From assembly GCA_963920635.1 (NCBI GenBank), contig OY987298.1, forward strand, positions 24,592,647-24,656,646: 64,000 nt of DNA, written 5' to 3'. The first letter of the stretch is position 1, and each line of letters begins with the position of its first letter. The DNA comes from Pseudeuparius sepicola. Lineage: Eukaryota; Arthropoda; Insecta; Coleoptera; Anthribidae. The notes beneath the pieces were generated by a model, which was given only the letters and a program-made list of their open reading frames with translations, was not told the DNA's origin and searched no databases. The position numbers and the translations under genes are program-made. Below are positions 1 to 11,077 of the stretch, piece by piece.

Positions 1-519
1 ATAAACATTAACCTCATATTTTTGTTTTTACGTAGATAGGTTTAAATCGATGGCTGGGATCGTGTTTTTTATTTCTTGTTGGTTTTTGGCTTGTTGGGTA
101 GGGCGGGGAATCGTTGAACAATTTTTCCGTTCCATCTGAAATTTTCTTTGGGATCATTTGTTCCAACTCGAATTTACGTACCGTCACAGAACTGTACATG
201 AACTAGATGATAACCCTTAAAGAACGCATGCACTAGTTTTGCAGCGTTCATGTGCGATCCCAAAGAAAATTTCAGATGGAACGGATTGTGAATCAAATCG
301 ACCAAATCACGTTTTGTGACCGCACCTAACCTGCGTGTTTAATATGTGGCTAACCGAATGTTCGGTGGGCTAACCTCACTCTTCACTCTAAAAAATTATT
401 GTTCAACGATTCCCCGCCATACCCAACAAGCCAAAAACCAACAAGAAATAAAAAACACGATCCCAGCCATCGATTTAAACCTATCTACGTAAAAACAAAA
501 ATATGAGGTTAATGTTTAT
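1..519. mobile_element. foldback element (MITE) at window edge
   Basis: Bases 1-122 are the near-perfect reverse complement of 398-519. A second nested pair (about 128-156 against 254-283) lies inside. About 115 bp of unpaired DNA (285-397) sits between the two right-hand arms. The left end coincides with the first base of the window, so the true terminus and target duplication may be outside. No coding capacity is visible. It is a non-autonomous palindromic element; the family is not recognised. Confidence 0.8.
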
Positions 520-858
520 CTCTGTCACACGACCATACACTGCGCATGTCAGTACACGCGGTTATTGCTTTAGACCAGGCACCGTTTTTATCGTACAAGG
601 ACGATACACAAATGATCCATAAATCGGCTGGAACAGTGCATGTATCGTCCCGTGTCGGTAGGTACATAATTCAGTTGGAACAGCCAGCGGGGTAGTGCGC
701 ATGCGCTAAACGTGCTTGAGCACGGTTATTGGCCCTGTTGGAACAAACCTTTTCAAGTTTGGCTAGTAGCCGACGGAGGGCATTTGCGAATGTAACATGG
801 CGTTATTTCCCAGTTTGGTCTTGATTTTCGCGGCAAATCGTTCAGCGTCTTTGTGAAA

Positions 859-2369
859 ATGCCGGAGTATTCGAACGCCGAGTTAACGGACATGGTTATA
901 ATGTACGGGAGATGCGATGAAAGTGCACATCGAGCTGCAGCAGAATACCGTATTCGTTTTCCTAACAGGGCAAATATGCCTAACCCACGTACTTTCGTGA
1001 ACATTGTACAACGTATGCGAAACACTGGTGTTTTGCAAGCTCGAAGGGGTGGGCCTGGAGGGCAAATGAACATGGACGATGTTGAGTCAGTGCTTGATTT
1101 GGTGGAAGAGCAACCTTCCATAAGCACTACAGCTATTGCAAGGAGATTGGGAATATCTCAGAACAAGGCAAGTAAAATAAAACCAATAAAACTGACTTCT
1201 ACCAAAGACTATCCCATGTGATGGGATTGTCTTTGCTTGCACCTAATACCTACATAAAATTTAAAATGTAACAATACAATTATTTACAGGCATGGAGGAT
1301 TCTAAGGGAAAACGGCCTTCACCCTTATCACATACAAAAGGTCCAAGCATTAGAAGCAAATGATTTTCCGGTGAGAATGACCTACTGCACTTGGCTACGT
1401 GATCGAATCGCCCAAGACCCAAACTTTGTTTTCAACATTCTTTGGACAGACGAATGCTGCTTCACACGTGCTGGGGTTTTAAACACGTATGTAAATTTTT
1501 ACTTACTTATAGCTTTCTCTCCTCCATATTATCTTTTTTATTTATTATAAAATTGGCTATGTCAATCCTAACGCCTTCGCCAAAATTGTGAATATTTCTA
1601 ATTTTTGTTTTTTTTTTTTAGACACAACAGCCATATTTGGTCCGATGAGAACCCACATGCTGTTCGGCGGTTTAATTTCCAACGTCGGTTTTCCATCAAT
1701 GTTTGGGCTGGAGTTTATGGAGATCGATTAATTGGACCATACATTCTACCGGAAAATTTAAACGCTGAACGATACTTGTATTTTCTGACAAATGTTTTGT
1801 TTGATAATTTGCCACTACAAGTACTGCATGACATGTGGTTTATGCACGATGGTGCACCAGCCCATTTTGCGAGACCTGTTCGTGCACTTTTAGACGACCA
1901 ATGCCCCAACCGTTGGATCGGAAGAGGAGGGCCCATTGCATGGCCGCCGCGATCACCAGACTTGAATCCAATGGATTTTTGTATTTGGGGATTCATGAAG
2001 GCGATTGTGTACGAGCAGGAAATCGACAACGAGCAGCAGTTACGTGAACGAATTGAAGGTGCAGCTGTTCAAATCCGGAATAATCATGGACTTTTTGCAC
2101 GTATCCGGACTTCTTTAGTTAACCGAGTGAATTTGTGCATCGAAGTAGTGAGAGTAAGAGTAAGAACTGTAGTGCTTTGCATGTGCATTTGTGCAATGTG
2201 TGCTAGTGCAGTTGTGATTTTTCGGTTACCCTTCGGGGTTTTCCTGGCGGAGGGGATCTACCTCGTCGTGGTCGTCAGGCTGAGTACCTCGCTTCAAACA
2301 AAAGGAATAGCAGAGGGAAACCAAGAGATCCCCAACAGATTTAAAAAATGTGAATGTTGTGTTGTGTGA
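859..2369 (+). CDS. DUF4817/Tc1-mariner-type transposase, three exons
   Basis: This is a transposon-encoded DDE transposase, expected to cut and paste its own element. The exons inferred from splice sites and protein continuity are 859-1167, 1290-1486 and 1622-2369, giving about 417 residues. ATG 859 is chosen as the first Met of the open frame. Residues 1-60 look like the N-terminal DUF4817 helix-turn-helix found in many insect transposons. A second HTH follows (SISTTAIARRLGISQNKA). The catalytic core shows WTDE (first Asp), MHDGAPAHF (second Asp) and SPDLNPMDF (third acidic residue). There are 41 residues between the second and third Asp if the Asp of NPMD is used, i.e. DD41D-like. Intron 1 is GC-AG (AAG|GCAAGT), intron 2 is GT-AG. 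After VNLCIEV the C-terminus becomes Val/Cys-rich and loses the GGHFEHLL-type ending usual in this family, so the tail is probably replaced. Terminal inverted repeats were not located. Confidence 0.85.
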
Positions 2370-3229
2370 CTTTTAATGTAAAAAAGCAAGAAAACAGAAA
2401 ATGGTGCAAACAATCCTGGAAATGTCAGTAAGGTAGGTGTTTCATAGGCATTCTACATGTTCCTTAGAAAGTAATCGTTTTTAAAAGGAAATCGAAATTT
2501 TGTGGTGAATCCTCGGATAAATTGATAGACGTGGCAACGCCGCGCTATTGACATATGCGAAATTTTTAGACATGTCGCGCGGGCGTCCATAGGCGGCGTT
2601 TTTTGAGGGGTTTAATACAATTTGAAAAACAATTTTTTTAGGCTTAAGACAAATGTTAGAAAATTTTTGAAAATTTATTTTAGCAAGTCTAATTTTTCTT
2701 TATCTGCCATAAAAATTTTTGTACTAAGTGATAGTTAACCCTGTATATGTTATCTGGTACTCATGTTTTTGATCTATATGAAGAATTCAAAATTTCGAAT
2801 TTCGAATGAATAACAAACAACTGACGAGTTCGTTTCATGGTAAAGAACTGAAACCAAAAACGAAACTGACAATAATTTGTCTCGGCTTGATGGAAACAGA
2901 GTTTCGAATTTGTCCGAGTTTTGTTTTCAGTTTTCTGTGTTCCAACAAAAATGTCTAACAAGTAGAAACTCCACTAGTCTATTTAGTGGAAAACCGGCAT
3001 TACCTAGCTAAGTTTACGAAATTTACTGTCATCAATGTTAACCAATCAAGTTTTGACCCATCTGCAGCTGGCCGAGAAATGTTAGAAAAAGTGAAAAAAT
3101 GTATGTCTGATTCGTGACATTCATTTTACATAGAATATAAAACCCATGCCAGATAGATAGCAAGATAACTATTAGTGCCATACTTGGCCGAATCATTGAA
3201 TATTATATTAAATAACAAGAACTACCTAC
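2370..3229. other. transposon 3' flank and CERT intron, no gene seen
   Basis: This is AT-rich DNA with no convincing ORF. A short GC-richer patch (2535-2600) and the sequence ACCCTGTATA near 2740 resemble transposon ends. It is presumed to be the 3' part of the element carrying the transposase, followed by the CERT intron downstream of exon 5. Confidence 0.4.
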
Positions 3230-3400
3230 CTCTGGCCATAGTCTGTGTTGTGTTGCTGGCGATGTAGGAGGAGGTGTGATAGGAACTGCTTGTCCGCTCT
3301 TAAGTCGTTCCCGCAGCTCCTGCTCCTCCTCCATCTTGTCCAGGCCGGACTCTACGGCATCGTAAAATTCATCGTCGGCGAGCAGGCTGTGTGGGCCTTC
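3230..3400 (-). CDS. CERT1: CERT exon 5 (FFAT motif)
   Basis: This is the fifth coding exon of the ceramide transfer protein, 57 codons, phase 0 at both ends. A TCTCTTGCAG acceptor precedes it at 3401 and a GAG|GTAGGT donor follows at 3230. It encodes EGPHSLLADDEFYDAVESGL, which aligns with the conserved acidic FFAT segment. FFAT motifs bind the ER proteins VAP-A/B; the core here is EFYDAVE against the usual EFFDAxE. An acidic Glu-rich helix and a Pro/Thr-rich linker (ITPPPTSPAT) follow. The START lipid-transfer domain must be encoded by exons left of base 1. Confidence 0.93.
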
Positions 3401-5231
3401 CTGCAAGAGAAAAGAAACAACCATGATCGACACGTTTGGACAAATAATTTTAGCATATCATTAGCCAAGTATTATAAACTATTTACAATTTTAAAAATAT
3501 ATAATATCGGAATAAGAATCGTCACTAAAGTAAGAGAACCAAACATCAGACGGGTCCATCTCCTGTCAAAGGTGGCCAAATAATCAAAACCCGACCAATA
3601 AAGTATATTTAATTTTTCAGTCTCATTGCAGAATTGTTACCTATACCAACACAATTTTTCAGTAGGTATACGTAAGTATTTCAGTTGGTTTGAACATCAA
3701 TAATATTTTCTATGTAGACTGCAGGAGAGCCAGCTTGGTTATTTCTCTCAGGTTGTGCTGCACTGCATTGTGCTCGATCTAGATAGAACGATATATAAGA
3801 AGGAAAGTAATAGCGCGAGCAGTCGGATCATGAATGGGTGATCCTTTTTTAACTATTTTGTCTAACAAAACTTCGTTTTTTCGGATTTAAAAAAAATATA
3901 AATATGTGTCCCTCGGCACTGAAGTTTCTTTCCTCATAACTCATGTGGTTAATTTGCCTCAGCCACATCTGTTAAAAAATTGAACTTTAGTGCTTTGGAA
4001 ATAAATAGATAAAATAACTATTATTACAGAAAATAATTTAAAGTATGTACATGGTCAATATATTTTGAATATCTGGCAACATGTGACGGACGATGGGCCT
4101 GTCTGACATTAAATCTTGCCAAGGCCAGCTAATAGAAAAAATGGTACAATAATTGCTTACTTAGTGTCGATTTCTGAGTTTTTAGTATACGCATTAAAAA
4201 ATGTTTAGAATTATCATGACAAGATTATAATTTATAGAAAAATGTATATCAGTTTTCAATAAAACTATTGCAGCTTTTTATTTTGTTTGAATTAAAATTA
4301 TTAGTTACAAGTTTACATTTTTGTGCACCCGGTATACTGGGCACTTATTATTTGTATTGTAAAATTCTTATGTCTAGAGGAGGACAAAACATGGCAAAAA
4401 TAAGTAATTCAATTTGTATTATAAACTCACCTCAATATCTTGTTTATTTAACGTTTCCATGACTTTCAACACCCTTTATAAAAAAAAGCCAAAAGCCAAA
4501 AAATACTATAACATCCTTCAATATAAGTCGCTTGTCGTTTATTGTAACGTATCTGTTCGAAAAGTTTTCGAAATATGTATGTATACCGTATACTTAATAA
4601 TGCTTTCTTAAGTAAGAGAACTGTTATATGTTTTAAGAAAGTTTTCGTTATTTAAGAAATAATAATTTTGTAATAATTTTTTTTTCTGATTTCTACCTGA
4701 AGATTACTTGCTGAAATGTACGTTATATCACAGAGGAAACAGAATACAGAGCTCCTCTTCTCAAATACGTCAAATGGAGCCTGGCTTCTACATAATTTTT
4801 CACACTCCTGATATTACTACATTGTTTAAGTATAAACTATGAAGTACCTCTACTTTCTTCATTTATTACAGTTTAATTTAGTGATGTGAAGGAAATTTCC
4901 ATATGGAAAATTTCCGGAAAACTTTTCGTCCAGTAAACGGAAAATTTTCGAAATTTAAATTTCTCGTCAGAATTGACAACTGGTAGCTGGGAATAATAAC
5001 TAAGAAAGTGAGGTTAAGTAAAGACGAAATATGTTAAACCTTTGTTTGACAAGTGTGCAATTGCAATAAACAGTACTTGAAATTTATAATACCATTTAAT
5101 ATGGTTTGTTAAGTATTTACAGATCGTTCCATTACACATTACTTATAGAAAAGGCAGAAATTTTTCTTTTTCATTATCGCCTCTCATACCGACTATCGGC
5201 CGGCCCCGCGCACCCATGATGCCTAGAAGGC
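3401..5231. other. CERT intron, no gene seen
   Basis: This is AT-rich intronic sequence. All ORFs are short and composition-driven. A slightly GC-richer patch lies at 3720-3840. No splice-bounded conserved exon, RNA gene or clear transposon terminus was recognised. Confidence 0.4.
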
Positions 5232-5391
5232 GATTATTTCCCTCATACTGCTTGCATCCAATAAGGTAGCTCGTTCCATAAAAATCCAACCAATCATATG
5301 CGTCTACTAGAGATTATTTCCCTCATACTGCTTGCATCCAATAAGGTAGCTCCTTCCATAAAAATCCAACCAATGATATGCCTCTGCTAGC
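5232..5391. repeat. two-copy 80-bp tandem repeat
   Basis: The segment starting GATTATTTCCCTCATACTGC at 5232 is repeated from 5312 with a few substitutions (for example GCTCGTTCC against GCTCCTTCC). The period is 80 bp. It abuts the larger duplicated block to its right. Confidence 0.85.
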
Positions 5392-6600
5392 GATAATTTG
5401 CACTAGTGCAAATTATCACTTCGTTGCTTAGCAACCGCGAATCTGTTGGATACAAACACGTACCTACTTCTTAAAGTTTGTGTGTTTCACACTGTTCTAA
5501 ATTATGTTGCGGTATTATTAAGCATTGTATCAATGAATTTATATAACTTTTACATTGCTAAATTGTTATTGTTATTTAGACCTCCGCTTCCGTTTAAATT
5601 TATGACACATTCAGAAAATAAACCAACGCCGACAGGGTGTAGGTATAATCGCATTTGCCTTGGATAACCAAGCGTCGTGTTTGTTTACTCGAACGCTACA
5701 GTCGAAGCTGTCAATAAACTCGTTCAAAATGAGTCATTTTGGAAATGTAAACATAGAAAAAATCAATACAGAAATTATTAAATCGTATTCGTGAAATAAT
5801 CTCGACAAATGCCACTCGTGCCGGAATTTTTTCTAGATAATTTTATTCTCAAGCCCTATTTTGCCCATTAGCAAAACCACTCGTACAAATTGGGCTTTTA
5901 TCTATGATCTTTCTAGGCAAAACAGCGCTTTCGAAAAAATTATCGATAACATTTCTGGCACTAGTGATATTACATACGATAATTGCACTTGTGCAAAAGC
6001 AAAGCGATAATACCACTTGTGCAATTATCACTTCGTTGCTTAGCAACCGCGAATCTGTTCGATACAAACACGTACTTCTTAAAATTGGTGTGTTTTACAC
6101 TGTTCTAAATTATGCAGCTTATGAATTATGTTGCGGTATTATTAAGCATTGTATCAATGAATTTATATAAATTTTACATTGCTAAATTCTTCGTCTCCAT
6201 TTAGGACACATTCAGAAAATAAACCAACGCCAATAGGGTGTAGGTATAATCGCATTTGCAAGCGTCATGTTACGCTACAGTCGAAGCTGTCAATAAACTC
6301 GTTCAAAATGCGTCGTTTTGGAAATGTAAACATAGAAAAAATCAGTACAGAAATTATTAAATCGTATTCGTGAAATAATCTAGACAAATACCATGCGTGC
6401 CGGAAATTTTTCTAAATAATTTTATTCTCAAGCGCTATTTTGCCCATTATCAAACCCAAATACAAATTGGGCTTTTATTTTATCAGAAAATAAAAGACCA
6501 ATTTATACTCGTGATCATTCAGGCAAAATAGGGCTTTTGAACAAATTATCGATAAAATTTCCGGCACTTTCATTATTGACATACATTTTGTTACCCGATG
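5391..6600. repeat. direct duplication of a ~600-bp block
   Basis: Unit 1 (about 5391-6003) and unit 2 (about 6004-6600) share the same order of landmarks: TTATCACTTCGTTGCTTAGC, AAATAAACCAACGCC, a short ATG frame, and CAAATTGGGCTTTTAT. The short frame ends KSYS-stop in both copies (ATG at 5730 and 6308) and reads M-x-x-FGNVNIEKI. It differs at only a few bases, so it may be the 5' end of a transposase gene or simply shared by recent descent. Inner GATAATTTGCACTAGTGC-type palindromes look like element termini. The family is not recognised. Confidence 0.7.
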
Positions 6601-7279
6601 ACAGCATGCAGGAATCGGTTCAAAATTCGTCCCACAAGTGATCATACCTTATTAGTTATCGTATCATGGCCCTATTCTATCTTCTCTGTGGTTGTATTGA
6701 CAGTTTTTCTTGACAAGCAAATTTATCGACCTTGACCGAATTCCCTAAACTAAATCCCAACAGTGGACATATTATTGTAGGTATAAAAAACATTTTTAGA
6801 AAAAATTATAAACAAAAAAATTGGTAATGAACTCGTTTTGAAATAACAAACTGAAATAAATAAAAACATACTTAATTGTTCTTTTCTTATAGATTCCAAT
6901 TTTGCAAAATTATTATTTATTTTTATTTATTTATTTATATTAATTTATGGTATCATTTAACAATAGTGACATATTGTATGCATGTAAAAAACAATTTAAA
7001 CAAAATTCGATATAACGTACACTATAATAGGTATGGGTAAGGTAAGGCTTTTTCCAAAATCAAAATTATTCAATGGCGTTCCTTATAAAATACAAAAAAA
7101 AAACTGAAAACATTGTTCATGCGGCAATTTTGAAAATGAATAAATATTTAATTTATTCAAATATTATCAACACAGTTCGAGACAAAATTTGGCCCTTGTT
7201 CTTGAGTCCACTATACAACGTGGTACTTAATAACAGATGACAGTTGATTGTTTAGAAGAAATTTCTGAATCCCACTTAC
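6601..7279. other. CERT intron, no gene seen
   Basis: This is AT-rich with an ATTTATTTATTT-type low-complexity run near 6910-6945. Nothing else is recognised up to the donor of the candidate exon at 7280. Confidence 0.4.
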
Positions 7280-7429
7280 AGACTGCACCGACTGAAAAGA
7301 CTGCATGCTCCTCTTCCTCCAGGCATCGTTGATTTCCGAAGTTTTCCTAAATATCTCCGCATCGTTCGCCTCCGAATTTTTCACCGTCGATATGCAGCTG
7401 CTCAACTTGACGGAGGCGCAATTCCCCAT
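7280..7429 (-). CDS. putative first coding exon, N-terminal MGNC peptide
   Basis: This is a minus-strand open segment of exactly 50 codons. It runs from an ATG in strong context (A at -3, G at +4) to a strong donor (TCT|GTAAGTG). It begins MGNCASVKLSSC and continues with a charged, Ser-rich stretch ending SFQSVQS. Met-Gly with Ser at position 6 and nearby cysteines fits N-myristoylation plus palmitoylation. It is GC-richer than its surroundings, as are the bases just upstream (7430-7690), which suits a promoter. It ends in phase 0. The next recognised exon on this strand is CERT exon 5, which also begins in phase 0, so it may be an alternative first exon of CERT. Alternatively it belongs to an unrelated nested gene. 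I do not recognise the peptide itself. Confidence 0.5.
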
Positions 7430-7690
7430 GTTTGTCAATAGTGAAAAACGCGCACCGCCCGATTTTATTTCACGCACACTCGCGCGTAGCCATTCCCACG
7501 GGTTTCGAAAATTCCAGTGGCCTCAGCGACTTCCTCAAGAATGCAAACTTTGTTATCAGTTATTGAGTTGTAAATCAAAAACGTGGCTACCGACGCCTCA
7601 TAAACAACCGATTCGGATTTTTCAAATTGTCCCCGAATCTCTTACACACTTGTTCAGAGGCGGTTCGCAACGTTGCCCGGGAAACGGCTA
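7430..7690 (-). promoter_or_regulatory. possible promoter/5' UTR of the MGNC exon
   Basis: This GC-richer stretch lies upstream (minus strand) of the MGNC start, within otherwise AT-rich intron. No TATA box or initiator was identified with confidence. It is inferred from position and composition only. Confidence 0.25.
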
Positions 7691-8888
7691 ACTAGTAAGT
7701 AATTTAATATGTTTATGTTTCGTGGATTAGTGCAAACAAAGAACTTAGTAGAGACGCATCTTTATTATAGCCATTGTTACAATATTATTTGAGATGATAA
7801 TAAACGTTTTTCGAGATAAAAAAGCGGATATAACATTGATATTTATATTCAGTATTTAGGGGATGGCGTGAGGCAGGTTGAAGACCTATAATTGTACAAT
7901 TTTTTAAATTGATAAAAGTGCTTATAATTAATGCTAATGTGAAATAATGTTGATAAAAGATAGGAAAAATCAATAGTGACGAAAACCTACAACAAAATTA
8001 CAGAATATGAGACTAAGATCTCGTATTCTGAAAACAGGAAGAAAGAAAGGCCCAGGGAAGTGTTTCTACTTGGTACCACAGAATATTGGCACAGAATAAA
8101 TATATGAATATAATAATATGAACGCCGAAATATTTGAAAAATGGTTGGCCGAAACTTTAAAACCCTTCTTTAATTACAATGGACAATGCGAAATACCATT
8201 CCAGGCTGTGTGAAAATGTGCCCAATACAGCCACAAAAAAGAAATAATTAACTGGCTTCGAAATAAAAAAAATATTTTCCTGAAAATTCCCTTAAATGTG
8301 AGTTGCTAATAAGAAAATTGTATCTGAGGCAATGCATGATGATACCACGGTAATGTCTATTTGGAAAGAAGCTCTCCAGGAAGTCAGTAAAGAAAACTGG
8401 TCCAGTTGTATAAAACACACCGAGAACGTTATTAAGGATTATTGGGAAAAAGAAAAAATATTGGACGTTGACATAGACCCAATTATTATTAATTTAAATA
8501 TTCATATTCGGATGATAAAATTCATAACAAATTAAATGTATATTATTATTATTTATTTATTATGTATATACTGACTTCTGACCATGTAAAGTTTATTTTA
8601 TGTTGATATTTAATTTGTAACTAAAAATATAAATATATATATTTTTTGCCTAACCATTACAATAATTATTTAAATACCTAAGACCTACTTTAAATTTCAG
8701 GATCATTATCATTTAATTGCCAGTCTAAATTACGGAATTAATCTTCAAAAATTACAAATGAAATTACAACAGGTACCTAAGTAAAAATTTTTAATCCGTC
8801 CGTTCACATCAGGTAGTATTGAAGGCGCACTGAGAGATTGCGTCCGCGGGGAAGCGGGGAGCGCGGAGAACGATTTGTCACTATTGGC
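7691..8888. other. CERT intron, no gene seen
   Basis: This is AT-rich. A 67-codon frame (8332-8535, beginning MHDDTTVMSIWKEALQEVS) has some coding character but no recognisable family or flanking signal. It may be a decayed element fragment. Confidence 0.35.
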
Positions 8889-9235
8889 TATTGGATCGAT
8901 AAAATCGATCTTATCGATATAATCGATCTTATCGATAAAATCGATCTTATCAATAAAATCGATCTTATCGATATAATCAATTTTATTTAAGAAGCTTGAC
9001 AAAAAAAGGCCGATCGGCTTGCTGCGGGCGCGGTCTGGACGCAATTTCCTTTATTTTTGCAAACAATTTCAAAAGATAGATATAATTGGAAAGATCGATA
9101 AAATCAAAAATATCGATGAAATCGAAAAGATAGATAAAATCGAAAAGATCGATAATATCGATATTTCGATTTATCGAAATTGAATATCGAGTATCGATAA
9201 AATCGATAGTATCGATACTTTCGATTTTATCGATA
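8889..9235. repeat. ATCGAT-rich short tandem repeats
   Basis: There are two blocks (about 8894-8985 and 9088-9235) of degenerate 9-12 bp units built from ATCGATAAA/ATCGATCTT. They are self-complementary, so they can also fold. The minus-strand frame across the first block reads as IDKIDF repeats, a composition artefact rather than a protein. Confidence 0.85.
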
Positions 9236-9369
9236 TTTTGTCTCGGGCCTAATTCTGCCCCTACTATACCTAGCCTCGCAACAGAAGCCTACTTACTTTA
9301 CCGACTTTAAAAAAGGAGGTTATCAATTCGGTTGTATTTTTTTATGTTTGTTTGGGTATACCTACAGAA

Positions 9370-9820
9370 TGGTTCCATTTAAATTTGAAGAAAAAAATCC
9401 ATCCCTTAAGGGTGAACAAATAGGGGATGAAATGTTATATTGAACCGATTTGATGATTCTTTTTTTATTAGAAAGGCCTACCTTGGAGGTGGCCCAATTT
9501 AAATTTGAAGAAAAAATTCCACCCCTAAGGGTGGAAAAATAGGGGATAAAATTTCATATTGGACCGATTTCGATGATTATTTCTTTATTACCAGGTGTAG
9601 TCCCATTTAAATTTAAAGAAAAAATTCCACTCCTAAGGGTAGATAAATAGGGGATGAAAGTTCATATTGGACCGATTTGGATGATTCTTATTTTATTAGA
9701 AAGGGGTTACCTTAAGGGTCACATTTAAATTTGAAGAGAAATTAAATTTGAAGAGAAAAATTTCAATCCTAAGGGTGGACAAATAGGGATGGAATTTAAT
9801 ATTGGACCGATTTCGATAAT
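9370..9820. repeat. degenerate tandem repeat, ~115-bp unit
   Basis: There are four units, each containing TTTAAATTTGAAGAAAAAAT, then CCTAAGGGTG, AATAGGGGATGAAA and ATATTGGACCGATTT. The block starts just after ACTTTAAAAAAGGAGGTTATC (9303), a sequence resembling the ends of repeats common in insects. The last unit contains a small internal duplication (TTAAATTTGAAGAGAAA). Confidence 0.8.
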
Positions 9821-9854
9821 TTTTAATTCACTAAAAAATAAGAAATAAAAAATT

Positions 9855-10420
9855 TTAACAAAAAAATTAAAACTGACTTCAAAAATTTGCCCGTATGCAC
9901 AATCCACTAAAATTAAAAAAATAACAAAAAATAACACCGACTTCACAAATTTGCCCGTATGCACATTTCAACTAAAGCCTGGTTCATGCAGCTACTTTTA
10001 CCTTATCTTTAAGAAATATTAAATGTCATTGGTCAGTTCAAATCAAGGGACAAATGCCATCGCTTATTTCTTAAAAATAAAGTAAAATTAAAAGATAAAG
10101 TTGCTGCATGAACCAGGCATTAAATTTTAGAAATATTTTTCTTTTTCTAAATTGAGTTATCTTTGGAGTCGGTGACAGTAAGTTATGATGTATGTAGGAT
10201 ATGATGTATTCATATCTAAATAGATTTAAATTCCTTGCCTTGACTGTCACCAAATCCAAAGATAACTCAATTTAGAAAGAGAAAAATATTTCTAAAATTT
10301 TCTTTGAAATGTGCATACTGGCAAATTTGTGAAGTAGGTGTTATTTTTTTTTAAATTTTTAGTGGAGTGTCGGTTTTAATTTTTTTTGTTAAAATTTTAA
10401 GCATAAATTTGGTTCTAATA
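9855..10420. mobile_element. nested palindromic elements
   Basis: The outer arms (about 9855-9970 against 10305-10400) share AAATTTGTGAAGTAGGTGTT-type sequence in opposite orientation. Two complete inner palindromes lie between them: 9974-10122 with TAAAGCCTGGTTCATGCAGC ends, and about 10122-10301 centred near 10212. The first inner family has a second copy interrupted at 39.87-40.94 kb. All are non-coding MITEs. Confidence 0.75.
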
Positions 10421-10697
10421 CCTACAATCTCTTTGATATGTTCCTAGGTCTTTAAATAAAATGTAAAATATGTCTTTAGAAGACATTTCTCCTAAAAGAT
10501 AGTCTCCTTTTGACGCTAAGGAATTGTATGTAGGTATTAGTCGTTAGTATGTGATATTAGGGAAGAGAGAAACCTAAACGAGATATTTTGTATTTGGGTA
10601 ACTTTTTTTACTTTACATCAAATGTGGTAACTCTGCCATGCCCAGTCAGTATTCACAAAGCAAAAGTGGAATATTATGTTTTCTTATAATAAGTACA

Positions 10698-11077
10698 CAG
10701 GGTGACCCAGATTGGAGAACTGTGCCATAACTTTTTTGTTTGTGAATACTTTATATTTCTGTAAAAACAATTTTGGTATATTTTTTACGTAAAATCCATT
10801 GGTATAGAAAGATGTTTTCTTTGGTTAGCGGTTCTAAAGAAAAAATCCTGTGGTTCAAATTTGAGACGTATGGGAATTAAAAAATATATCTTTTTGTAAA
10901 ATAAAAATGTTTTTACCGAAATCGAAAATATTCACAACGAATCGAGATATCAGGATGCGGTTTGCGGCATTCAACGTTTTTTCGAAAATCGAGCACAACT
11001 ACACCTTACCTACTTTTTGTCTATATCTTCGAGAAATAGGAGAAACCGCCCGTACCCACCCAATCTGGAACACCCTG
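10698..11077. mobile_element. 380-bp MITE with CAGGGTG ends
   Basis: The left end is CAGGGTGACCCAGATTGG and the right end is the near reverse complement CCAATCTGGAACACCCTG. The interior has no extended ORF of interest. It belongs by terminus type to the CAGGGTG group seen repeatedly in the window. Confidence 0.7.

Noticed and set aside
8889..9044. IDKIDF-repeat protein
   Set aside because: The frame is an artefact of ATCGAT short repeats and has no start context, splice signal or conservation evidence.
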